From Rhizophagus irregularis (taxonomy: Eukaryota > Glomeromycota > Glomeromycetes > Glomerales > Glomeraceae), in contig NC_089434.1 of NCBI RefSeq assembly GCF_026210795.1, positions 4,774,001 through 4,838,000 on the forward strand: a stretch of DNA of 64,000 bases, written 5' to 3'. Of this stretch, positions 48,583 through 58,819 are shown piece after piece (positions within the stretch are counted from its first letter, which is position 1; every line of letters starts with the position of its first letter). The notes under the pieces are model-generated. The model was not told where the DNA came from and made no database searches. It saw nothing but the letters and a program-made list of their open reading frames with translations. Made by a program: the position numbers and the translations under genes.

Positions 48583-49048
48583 GCAGTATTGCGATTCACT
48601 TTTTTTATATAAAATATATATAAAAAAGTGAATCGCAATATCGCAACTCACTTTTTTTATATAAAATATATATAAAAAAGTGAATCGCAATATCGCAACT
48701 CACTTTTTTTATATAAAATATATATAAAAAAGTAAATCGCAATATCGCAACTCACTTTTATTATATAAAATCAATATAAAAAAGTGAATCGCAATACCGC
48801 AACTCACTTTTTTTATATAAAATATATATAAAAAAGTGAATCGCAATACCGCAACTCACTTTTTTTATATAAAATATATATAAAAAAGTGAATCGCAATA
48901 CTGCAACTCACTTTTTTATATAAAATATATATAAAAAAGTGAATCGCAATACCGCAACTCACTTTTTTTATATAAAATATATATAAAAAAGTGAATCGCA
49001 ATACCGCAACTCACTTTTTTTTATACAAAATCAATATAAAAATGTTGA
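48583..49048. repeat. 52-bp tandem array, about nine units
   Basis: Units repeat every 52 bp (for example AAAAAAGTG at 48622, 48674 and 48726). Each unit holds AGTGAATCGCAAT(A)TCGCAA and CTCACT, which is an approximate dyad, plus an A/T palindrome (TTTATATAAAATATATATAA). Because units are self-complementary, short open frames appear on the minus strand; they are not genes. Confidence 0.95.
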
Positions 49049-49071
49049 ATCGCAATATTTCAAGAAAAAAA

Positions 49072-49310
49072 GTTGCGAAAACGTTTTTTCATAATATTAT
49101 ATTAAAAAAATGTTTCGTAACATTTTTTTTTTGATATTTCAATAATAACGTTGCGAAAACAATTTTTTCATAATGTTATATTAAAAAAAACGTTTTGCAA
49201 TATTTTTTTCAATATCTTAATAAAAAACGTTGCAAAAACGTTTTTTTCATAATATTATATTAAAAAAAAAGTTTTGTACCGTTTTTTTCAATACTTTAAT
49301 AAAAATAGTC
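49072..49310 (+). repeat. 78-bp tandem repeat, three units
   Basis: GTTGCGAAAAC or GTTGCAAAAAC starts recur at 49072, 49150 and 49229. Each is followed by TTTTTTCATAAT(A/G)TTATATT and a run of A. It has no coding capacity. Confidence 0.85.
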
Positions 49311-49489
49311 CTGAAAATTTTCAGGTTTCAGGTCAGGTCAGGTCAAACAGACAACCTGATACATCAGGAATTTAAACACGGCATAATGTTTCGTAAGTTT
49401 ACGGATTTTCGTAAAATTACGTATATTTACGGCATAATGTTCTGTAGATTTACGGATTTCCGTAAATCTACGTAATTTTATGATCAAAA

Positions 49490-51137
49490 TGGGATCGTAA
49501 ATGTTCCGAAGCATTACGATCGAAATATTCCAAAATAATACGTGATCGTAAATGTTCCGAAGCATTACGGTCAAAATATTCTGTAATAATACGTGATCGC
49601 AAATATTTCGAAACATTACGATTGAAATATTCCGTAATAATACATGATCGTAAATGTTTCGAAACATTACGATCAAAATATTCCATAATAATACGTGATC
49701 GTAAATGTTCTGAAGCATTACGATCAAAATATTCTGTAATAATACGTGATCATAAATGTTCTGAAGCATTACGGTCAAAATATTCCGAATAATACGTGAT
49801 CGCAAATGTTTCGAAACATTACGATCAAAATATTCCGTAATAATACGTGATAGTAAATGTTTCGAAACATTACGATCAAAATATTCCGTAATAATACGTG
49901 ATCGAAAATATTCCGAAGCATTACGATTGAAATATTCTGTAATAATATGATATCGCAATTGTTCCGAAGCATTACGATCGAAATATTCCGTAGAATTACG
50001 ATATCGTAAATGTTCTGAAGCATTACGATCAAAATATTCCGTAATAATATGATATCGCAATTGTTCTGAAGCATTACGATCGAAATATTCCGTAATAATA
50101 CGTGATCGTAAATATTTCAAAACATTACGATCGAAATATTCCGTAAAATTATGATATCGCAATTGTTTCGAAGCATTACGATCAAAATATTCCATAATAA
50201 TACGTGATCGTAAATGTTTCGAAACATTACGATCGAAATATTCCGTAGAATTATGATATCGCAATTGTTCTGAAGCATTACGATCGAAATATTCCGTAAT
50301 AATACGTGATCGTAATTGTTCTGAAATATTACGATCAAAATATTCCGTAATAATACGTGATCGTAAATGTTTCGAAATATTACGGTCAAAATATTCCGTA
50401 GAATTACGATATCGTAAATGTTCTGAAGCATTACGATCGAAATATTCCGTAATAATACGTGATCGTAAATGCTTTTGAAACATTACGATCGAAATATTCC
50501 CGTAGAATTATGATATCGCAATTGTTCCGAAGCATTACGATCGAAATATTCCGTAATAATACGTGATCGTAAATGTTTCGAAACATTACGGTCAAAATAT
50601 TCTGTAGAATTACGATATCGTAAATGTTCCAAAGCATTACAATTGAAATATTCCGTAATAATACGTGATCGAAAATATTCCGAAGCATTACGATCGAAAT
50701 ATTCTGTAATAATACGTGATCGTAAATGTTTCGAAGCATTACGATCAAAATATTCCGTAATAATACGTGATCGTAAATATTAGCCCTGTTCATTTCCGGT
50801 CGGGTACATTTTTCGGTCGGATTTTGTTGTACAAAAATTATCCAATAAAATTTTTTTATTTTCGATCGCAAATTGAACTGCTTTAGATTGAAATTTAGTT
50901 CAAACTCCTTGTATTTCCTGTAACTGATTTTGTTAGGATTAAAAAGGAAATTATAACTTATGTCTTTTTCTTAAATATCACGTAAACAGAAATTATCTAA
51001 TTTTGGTTGGTTGTTTTTGGTATTTAAAACGGGCTAAAAGTTCAGAAAATGGTTGCGTTGTACACCGAAAAATGCGATCGACCGGAAATGAACAGGGCTA
51101 TTTTGAAGCGTTACGGTCGAAATATTCTGTAATAAAT
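49490..51137. repeat. 51-bp satellite array, about 26 units, split by an insertion
   Basis: Units repeat every 51 bp (for example the start of AATGTTCCG at 49500 and 49551). The consensus contains ACGTGATCGTAAATGTT, TCGAAGCATTACGATCGAAA and TATTCCGTAATA. The part around TTTCGAAA is a near-perfect dyad. Because 51 is a multiple of three, long frames stay open on the minus strand (one of 381 codons at 49338-50483, a 17-residue repeat). I treat them as by-products. The array resumes after the inserted element for one more unit (51101-51137). It is rich in CpG compared with its surroundings. Confidence 0.95.
50782..51099. mobile_element. AGCCCTGTTC element inserted in the satellite
   Basis: The element is 318 bp. 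Its ends are AGCCCTGTTCATTTCCGGTC, inverted at the other side, with weaker similarity continuing to CATTTTTCGGT. If ATT is taken as a 3-bp target duplication, removal restores the satellite in correct phase (TAAAT, ATT, TTGAAGC). That suggests a PIF/Harbinger-type insertion. Inside is non-coding. Confidence 0.85.
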
Positions 51138-51405
51138 TCAATAACTTATATTACGCTACGTAACTTATCTCATCTGGTAATTCAAGTTTCTAAAATAATC
51201 ATTCTTATTTATTACAATCGTAATATTTCACATTTACACAAAATAAAGTGGCCAACTACATAATGATCAAATATATTTTACCCGAACATGTATTTATTTA
51301 TTGACTTGAAAATTATTTCCTTTATTAAAATAAATGGGATATTAAAATATATGGGGGATATTAAAATATAAAAAATATATGCGTAGTCAATTATTATTTT
51401 ATTTT

Positions 51406-52786
51406 TTATATTGTTTTTTTAATCACCTCATTCTTTCTTTTCGTCTCTTCATCCGTACTACTTATATAAATTCTTCTGCCTTCCTCCTCGTCTTCTTCTC
51501 TTATCTCGTTTTCTTCCTCTTCTTGTAATACTTCTTCTGCTTCGTCAGCTACTTCTTCTGCTTCATCAACTTCTGCTGCTTCATCAACTCCTTTGTTTGT
51601 CTCTTCAGCTTCTTGGGAAGCTTCTATTTCATCATTATCGGAATACGAATAATTATCCTTACTTGTAATTTTTTTCTAAGAAGTAAAACAAAATTAGTTT
51701 TTAAATATTACTATTTATTCAAATTTCTAATGCTTACCAAATTCTTCGTTAAAACGGGTTTTATGACAGATTCTGTAACCTGAATATGTAAATTTTTCGG
51801 ATTTAAAATAATTTCACAAATACTTATTGCATATGCAATTTGCATATTAGATAATTGATTTTTGCCTTTAAGTATTTGGAGGATTCTCGACATATATGTC
51901 TCCGGATCCGGATTCTTGATTTTTTTGAATAAATTACCGTAACAATTTTTCACGGCTGGGCTCCCTTTCCATTTTCTTATTTCGCTTTCCTTTAATGCTG
52001 TGTTTACAGCAGGGATTGTGGGAAGGTTAAATTCTTTAAAAACGACATACATTATGTCTTTCACTTTAGAAGCTAAAGAACCCCAGACACTACGATGTTT
52101 AGCTAGAAGCTAAAGAAAAGATTTTAAATTTAAATTTCAATAAATTAATGTAAAATCGTAATTTCCCAAAACTTACGGGAGAAGCAATGTTTTTTTCATA
52201 AAATATAATCCATTTATCATATCTTTTAAATCGTTTAATAAAATCATCGTAGTTTTCATTCATATAATTATTAGTGAACTCTCGAAGTTCATCGGGGGTA
52301 GGATATATTGAAGCTTCAAGTAACTTTTTAGCAACTTCTTTGATTATTTTCTATAATCAAATATAATGATTTAATGAGGAATTACTACTAAATGTTCAAC
52401 CATGATTTACGTAAATATTTGTATTTTTGGGTCTTACCTTTATATATTCTTCATCCCCTTGATTACTATCATTATTTTTATCGACCGATTCTTCTACTTT
52501 CGATACTCTGTTTTCTAATGCCTTTTGGTTGGAAATAATTATATCCAGTTTGGATAAAATTTTTGTATTCTGGCGCAATATTTTCGTTAAAGCTTCTTTA
52601 TAACAGTAGAATATAAATAATATAAATAATAATATATTAGTAATAATTATTTTTATTTTTCAAAAATATATAATTTAACCAACCATTAATTAATTCATCG
52701 GAAGATTCATCAGTTTTTCTCCGTTTGTCTACATGCTCGACTGTTTCAGTGTTTTTTTTATTATTATTATTATTATTTTTGTCCAT
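51406..52786 (-). CDS. five-exon gene, SIYPT-motif family, apparently intact
   Basis: I do not recognise a described family. Exons (minus strand): 52786-52684, 52595-52438, 52350-52177, 52109-51738 and 51675-51406. All introns are 62-88 bp, with GT...AG ends (GTTGGT, GTAAGA, GTAAGT, GTAAGC donors), and the frame stays open throughout, about 360 residues. The N-terminus is Asn/Lys-rich (MDKNNNNNNKKNTETVEH, then VDKRRKTDESS). Exon 2 is a likely coiled coil (LRQNTKILSKLDIIISNQ). Exon 3 has KLLEASIYPTPDELREF, and exon 4 has SEIRKWKGSPAVKNCYGNLF and QIAYAISICEIILNP. Exon 5 is a strongly acidic tail of about 90 residues. Decayed relatives at 59749 and 62639 share the motifs, the intron after exon 3 and the acidic end. 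There is no signal peptide or membrane segment. The acidic tail and KRRK stretch would suit a nuclear protein, but this is a guess. Confidence 0.75.
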
Positions 52787-52869
52787 GATTGAAAAAATGA
52801 AAAAAAAAAAAGAAATTTAACGGATAGAAGAGAAGAAAGGAGTTTAACGGATGAATTGAGAGAGAAAAG

Positions 52870-53480
52870 AAAGGGTTGGTTAATGGATAAAGGAGAGTTT
52901 GAAGGATGCCTGTGAAACAATAGCATGAGTTTTTTTTCTGTTAGTGGACTTGCATTGCGTTGCAAAATTTTTTTTTTTTTTTTTTGAAAGGATTTGTTAA
53001 GGGGTGTGAAAAAGAAATAGAAAAGACATGAACTTGCATATATTTCTAAAAAAAAAAAAATCTGGGAACATTTGCAAATCCAGTAGAAGAAAAAAGGCAT
53101 GAAATGAAAAATAAGCAAGACGCTCGAGAGACTAAATCTGCAGACAAAAAAGATGAGGACAAGCCTAAACGGATAGATTGAAAGGGGTTGGTTAATGGAT
53201 AAAGGAGAGCTTTGAAGGATGCCGCAAGTGAAACAATAGCGTAGTTTTTTTCTGTTAGTGACTTCCGCATTGCGTTGCAAATTTTTTTTTGAAAAGGATT
53301 TTGTTAAGGGGTGTGAAAAAGAAAATAGAAAAGACATGAACTTGCATATATTTCTAAAAAAAAAAAAAAAAAATCTGGGAACATTTGCAAATCCAGTAGA
53401 AGAAAAAAGGCATGAAATGAAAAATGAGCAAAGACGCTCGAGAGACTAAATCTGCAGACAAAAAAGATGAGGACCACAGC
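52870..53480. repeat. 313-bp tandem duplication upstream of the intact gene
   Basis: GGGTTGGTTAATGGATAAAG starts at about 52873 and again at about 53186. Both units continue through the same TCTGTTAGTGACTT, long T run, AAGACATGAACTTGCATATA, A run and AACATTTGCAAATCCAGTAG. It lies immediately 5' of the leftward gene, so it could hold duplicated promoter sequence. Apparent long frames here (such as 52729-53337, minus) are open only because both units share them. Confidence 0.9.
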
Positions 53481-53589
53481 CTACAGAAGATAAACAGAAA
53501 CAATGCATATTTATATATTTTATTGTTTGTAAATCTTTCTATATACTGTTGTTTATTAAAAAAAATTATTTGATCATTATGCGTAATGA

Positions 53590-54190
53590 TCGACTACACA
53601 ACAAGTTTAATTTCATGCAAAGCCTATATATTTCTAGATCGCAATAAATATAAGGTTTTCGTTACATTTACAACAAAGTTAATAGATAAATGACAATCTT
53701 TCATGCAAAGTCCTACAATATTTCTAGATCCGAATAAACATTCAAATTTTATAAGGTTTTCATTTACATTAAAGTTAATAGATAAATGACAATCTTTCAT
53801 GCAAAGCCCTCACAATATTTCTAGATCCGAAATATTTCGCAATAAATATTCAAATTTTATAAGGTTTTCGTTTACATTAAAGTTAATAGATAAACGACAA
53901 TCTTTCATGCAAAGCCTACAATATTTCTAGATCCGAAATATTTCGCAATAAATATTCAAATTTTATAAGGTTTTCGTTTACATTTACAACAAAGTAATAG
54001 ATAAATGATAATCTTTCATGCAAAGCCCTACTATATTTCTAGATCCGAAATATTTCGCAATAAATATTTAAATTTTATAAGGTTTCGTTTACATTTACAA
54101 CAAAGTTAATAGATAAATGACAATCTTTTATGCAGCCCTCCTTATATTTCTAGATCCGAAATATCTCGCAATAAATATTCAGATTTTATA
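53590..54190 (+). repeat. tandem repeat of about 97-112 bp, six units
   Basis: GACAATCTTTCATGCAAAG or a close variant recurs at about 53690, 53788, 53896, 54006 and 54119, with a partial unit before. Each is followed by TATTTCTAGATCCGAAATAT, CAATAAATATTCAAATTTTA and TAAGGTTTTCGTTTACATT. Units differ by small deletions. It is non-coding. Confidence 0.93.
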
Positions 54191-54783
54191 AAATAATAAG
54201 CTGTGCGATGATTATAACGAAATTTTTCTAAGCTTATTAATTGATAAATATATAGAAAAATGCTTGTGGTCTTTTGATGCACAACTATTGACCGAAAAAA
54301 TGTATAACCAACCAGATCACAGTTACAATTGAGCACAATTTTTGATTGATCGGGTTGGTTATATATCCATAATAGCTTATGTTTATTATATTTATTATAA
54401 AATTAAAATCGATCAGGGGAAACCAATTTTGTAGATCTGATTAACCGGCTTACGTTTCCATTAACATGATCTGATCTATAGAGTTTCAAAAATAGGATTT
54501 TAGAGATTTTGGCTTATATTAGGCGAGGCTTGTTTCAAATTTGAAATATAGCTTCGCCTGAAACTTACTTTATGATTATCAAAATACGCCACTTTTCGTA
54601 GAAAAATTTAAAAAGAGGTAAACTTTTCACAACGATCTACGCCGAGTTCGGATCATGTTGTGGCTAATTATTTTTCGGCTAACTACACCATTATGCAAAC
54701 GTTTATAAATTGACATAAATGAGCAAATAATTTTTTAATTAATTTGTAAAGTTTAAATTCAAGTAAATAAAATACTCTTAAAA
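54191..54783. other. spacer upstream of the transposase relic
   Basis: No gene is recognised. The last 60 bp before the ATG at 54784 are A/T-rich and could be leader sequence. Confidence 0.45.
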
Positions 54784-57700
54784 ATGTCATATAAATGCCC
54801 TTTTGGCCCAAGGTACTTCAGCACAAGGTCTGCATACACTCAACATAAGAATTTTTGTACTCCGCCTAATAACGATAGTAGCGATAGTGAAGAATTAGAA
54901 GAATTTGAACATAAAACTAATAATCATGATATCGAGGTAAAGAAAATAGGAAATTATAAAATTTTTTGAATTTCTTTTTTAACATAATTAATTTTATAGA
55001 TGATCCGTGAAGATTCATGTGAAGATCTTTCTGTTAATAAAAGTACAGACTCGGAAATAAATAATCAGAGTTTTCAAAGAGGACCCCGGATATCTAATAT
55101 AAAGGTCATAATGGACTTTTGGCCAAAAACACCCCTTTTTGCTGAAACTCAAAAAATCGTTTTTTGTAAATATCTCAGCATCCAGTAATTCAATTTTAAT
55201 GAACTTTTTTTATTTTGTAGCCCTCATTTAGCTCTACAATTTAAAAAAAAGTTCATCAAAATTGACCACTGGATGCCGAGATATTTACAAAAAACGATTT
55301 TTTGAGCCCCTGAAAAATGGGCCAATCTGCCGAAAGTGTGACTTATGACCTGTTTTGGAGATATCCGGGGTCCTTTTCAAAGTATGATGTCAATTTCAGA
55401 GGTTGGTGAAATTGATCAAAATATAGAAGAAATAGACCACGATGAAAATGAAAATGTCTTTGAAAATATCTTGGAAGATTCGATTCGGTAATTGAACGGC
55501 TAAGAATCCAAACCTGAAATTAACGTTAATTACCCAAGTGAAGCATATGGTGATTTAATGGCATTAGTTACGAAACATAAACTTAACAATGCGACAGGAA
55601 ATGCTATAATTAAATTCTTTAATAAACATGCAAATTTAGATAAATCACCTCTTCCAAGATCTATCGAACAAGGCCGCAAATATATGGATATTATGAAACT
55701 ACCAAATTTAAATTATACTAAAACTAGTATAATAAATTATAATAATAATGAGTATTTTCTTTATCATCAGTCTTTAATAAACTGTATAAAAAATATTTTG
55801 TCAATTTCGGACATATCACAAAATTTTGCGTTAACTTTTGAGAAAATTGAGGTAATTATTTTATACTTTCGTATGAAATATACAACTTAATATTATAGGA
55901 TATTTACTAATCTTCATATAAATTTAAAGCATAACGGTGAAAGGGAGTTTAGCGAACAAAATACTGGGATATGGTGGGAAAATGCGGAAAAATCCCTGCC
56001 ACCTGGTGCCAGGCTTTTATCTTTAATATTATATTCTGACGCTACAAATGTTGACACACTAGGAAAAAGTCAACTCCATCCCATTTACTTGTCTATTGGT
56101 AATATTAAAAATTGGAGGCGTAATAAGAAAGATGCAAAGCAATTATTAGTGTATCTGCCGATCTTAAAATCTAATAATATTACTGAAAGGAAGTCTGAAA
56201 CATTTAAGATTGCTGTTCGCGAATGCTTCCATAAATCTTTGGAATTGTTACTAGACCCTTTATTAAAATTAAATAAAAATGGCATTGATCTATTTTTAAA
56301 TAACGAAATGATTTGGTTTTATCCTAGAGTTTCAGCTATAATATCTGACTGGCCGGAAGCTGCAACGTACTGTCTTACATACAAATCACCAATGTCAAAA
56401 CATCCTTGTCATTTTTGTCTACCTACAAAAGACAATCTGCTGATCTTAATTTACAAATTCACGATATAACACCACGAACTCACGTTAATATGCAGCAGTA
56501 TTTTAATCAAAACTCGGGAAATTCCGTTTGCATTAAAAATATATCTAATTTTTTTTGAATCCGCCGTAAGTTTACATAATATTTGTTAGGCATCCAGCCA
56601 TTTCGCCAAATCACGTAAGCATTACAAGCATTACACTAACATGAGTTTATTTTTATTAATTTATATTAAGTAATATAAATATCTATCAAGCCACAGTGCC
56701 TGATAAAATGCATCATCTCGATTTAGGCCTCTTTCATTATCAAATCGATTATACGAAAAAACTTTTAGGGGTGCAATGTGGCAAAACTTTAGTTGATGAA
56801 GTAGATCATTGATTAGCCGCAATACCAAGATTTCCCAGTTTGAAGATCTTTACAAATGGCATACAATCAATAGCCAGATTAACAGCTAATGAGTATCGCA
56901 ATCTGATGAAAGTAATGGTTTTTGTAAAGTGGACAATTTGTTTGTAAATAATGAGGATGATGAAAATTTTGTAAAGAATGAAGATCTGGCAAAACTTTAC
57001 GAAGCTTGGAATGAAATGTATGCAATTAGTCGATATGAAAATTTCAAAGAAAGTGATTTGGCCAAATTTAGGGTATGTACTACATAATTATTATAAAACA
57101 ACGCTCGTCCACTAATACTTAAAATTATAATTTCAGGAATCTATAAACAATTGGTCTCAAATGTTCATAAAAATTCTCCAATGTATGTCCCCCCGAGTTA
57201 AAATTACCAAAACTGCATTCGCGATATCATATAATTGATTCGATTTGATCATTTGGTGCAGTTAATGGATACACTACAGAGACTTACGAAAGCCTTCACA
57301 AAGAATACGTTAAGAATCCCTACTGATTAAGTAATAAAAAAAATATTGAAGTTCAAATAATGAAAATAGCAAGTATTATTTATATAAAATACACAATACT
57401 ATGTTAAATTTCTAAAAAAAATTAATTTTTATAGATTCAGCGACAATCAATAACAAATATAACCCATCGATTACCAAATTCAGCTACTATCCTTCGTATA
57501 TTTAAATTTACAGCAATACTTTTTAAATTTCTATTAAAAGATGCCCATGATTTTTTTGTAGAACAGGCTAATATAGACCACAAAATGAGATCTGGATTTG
57601 ACAATTTTTTGGAATGTTTAAATCTGTATATGGATCACGAAAGTATTGCAAATGAAAGCCAAGTGACAATATACAGATCAGTTATAATAGAAAATGGTGC

Positions 57701-58123
57701 AATAATGCGCGCTACTAACAGTTATTACGGCAGACCTTGGTATAGTAACTGTCGTTCGTATGAATTTCGATAAATTATTTGATTACGCTTCGATCGTGCA
57801 TTTGTTACGGGCAGGTAATTTTTTAATTGATTTGATACTACATATTTATATAATATTGCTAATTTAAAAATGATTTTTTAAATTAAGGTTTTATTAATAG
57901 CGAAAATAGAACTTAAGAATCAAAATATTCCATTAAATCTCGCATTAATTCAGTGGTATTGACTTCAAATTTTAAAAATCAACCACATCTTTAGGGTGTC
58001 CCTTACTAGAAATTACGGAAATCTATAACTTTATTGATATAGAAGCAATACAAGATATCGTACATATAGTACCCCGGTTTAATAAAACAAATGAATATTT
58101 TGTAAATAAATACATATTTTAAT
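54784..58123 (+). pseudogene. CACTA/Plavaka-like transposase, decayed
   Basis: The start at 54784 reads MSYKCPFGPRYFSTRSAYTQ, an N-terminal C2H2-like finger in which the second Cys is Gly. Exon 1 ends at 54936 (GTAAAG) and exon 2 starts at 55000. After the nested element (55080-55374) comes an acidic segment. The core follows: WFYPRVSAIISDWPEAATYC (about 56310-56375) and HPCHFCLPTKDNL (about 56400-56440). Next are MHHLDLGLFHYQIDYTKKLL (about 56710-56768) and ARLTANEYRNLMKVMVF (about 56875-56925). NGYTTETYESLHKEYVKNPY lies at about 57263-57325, and after an intron RMRSGFDNFLECLNLYMDHE-type sequence (about 57585). YYGRPWYSN (about 57725-57750) and the C-terminal NKTNEYFVNKYIF (about 58083-58121) complete it. 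These blocks match Plavaka-type fungal transposases of the CACTA superfamily as I know them. Stops (for example TGA at 56810) and frameshifts make it inactive. The terminal repeats are not located. Confidence 0.75.
55080..55374 (+). mobile_element. AGGACCCCGG short TIR element, copy 3, inside the Plavaka-like gene
   Basis: The element is 295 bp. Perfect AGGACCCCGGATATCT / AGATATCCGGGGTCCT ends are present, with the exact 8-bp duplication TTTCAAAG (55072-55079 and 55375-55382). It is very similar to copy 1. It interrupts exon 2 of the transposase relic; removing it with one flank rejoins the frame. Confidence 0.95.
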
Positions 58124-58273
58124 AAAGTTTATTATATTTAACGACAGTGATACTAATATCTTGTATAACGTTACTGATCTAAAATATGACTATTACTTTT
58201 CCTTTTTTGATAAGGTAAGTTTTATGGATTTCCGTAAAGTTACGGTTGAATGCGTAAATTGTTCCATTTTTAT

Positions 58274-58568
58274 AGGACCCCGGATATCTCCAAAACAGGT
58301 CATAAGTCACACTTTCGGCAGATTGGCCCATTTTTCAGGGCTCAAAAAATCGTTTTTTGTAAATATCTCAGCATTCAGTGGTCCAATTTTGATGAACTTT
58401 TTTTTAAATTGCAAAGCTAAACGAGGGCTACACAATAAAAAAAAGTTCATTAAAATTGAATTACTGGATGCTGAGATATTTATAAAAAACGATTTTTTGA
58501 GTTTCAGCAAAAAGGGTGTTTTTGGCCAAAAGTCCATTATGACCTTTATATTAGATATCTGGGGTCCT
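58274..58568 (-). mobile_element. AGGACCCCGG short TIR element, copy 4
   Basis: The element is 295 bp, in the same orientation as copy 2. Ends are AGGACCCCGGATATCT and AGATATCTGGGGTCCT (one change), with the exact 8-bp duplication ATTTTTAT (58266-58273 and 58569-58576). The paired duplication unit shows the site without the insertion at 61360-61367. Confidence 0.96.
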
Positions 58569-58819
58569 ATTTTTATTGGTTAGACTGTTCATGTCTGATC
58601 GGTTACACCAACTAATAAATTCGTGATCAAAAAATGCTGATCAAACAACCCTGACTAATATATAATGAGTTGGCATTTTATTTCACTCAGGAGTGGTATC
58701 ATTAGATTTTTTATAATGTGTATGCATGCTTATGTTTTCAAAATTATATAAATTTTTTATCGTACAAAGAAAAACTTTAATTTTTATTGTTTCCATGTAA
58801 GATACGACTGACATAATTA

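Larger units (their letters stand above)
48412..49360. repeat. CAGGTCAGG-flanked block with a hAT-like left end
   Basis: It begins TAGAGCTCCGAACAGGTCAG, whose first 13 bases equal the left end of the element at 41309. Repeated CAGGT / ACCTG units follow to about 48552. A second cluster of CAGGTCAGG lies at 49322-49348. Between them are the 52-bp and 78-bp arrays. I could not find the expected right end or an 8-bp duplication of CCTACAAT, so the element may be broken on its right. Confidence 0.6.

Noticed and set aside
48505-49001. Minus-strand open frames rich in FLYIFYIKK
   Set aside because: They are by-products of the 52-bp tandem repeat and are not conserved as a protein beyond the repeat.
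49338-50483. 381-codon minus-strand open frame of 17-residue repeats
   Set aside because: It lies wholly in the 51-bp satellite; a repeat length divisible by three keeps frames open, other frames are also open over long runs, and there is no promoter or start context.
49490-50780. Possible CRISPR array
   Set aside because: Units are contiguous with no unique spacers, and the genome is eukaryotic.
52729-53337. 202-codon minus-strand open frame
   Set aside because: It spans the 313-bp duplication and poly-T runs, is hydrophobic low-complexity, and overlaps exon 1 of the spliced gene in another frame.
55000-55188. Plus-strand open frame ending in FAETQKIVFCKYLSIQ, also seen at 11822-12070
   Set aside because: The shared C-terminal part is the inside of the short TIR element, so the resemblance is due to the transposon.
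58161-58583. 140-codon plus-strand open frame
   Set aside because: Most of it is the inside of the AGGACCCC short element read through; its start and end lie in unrelated flanks.
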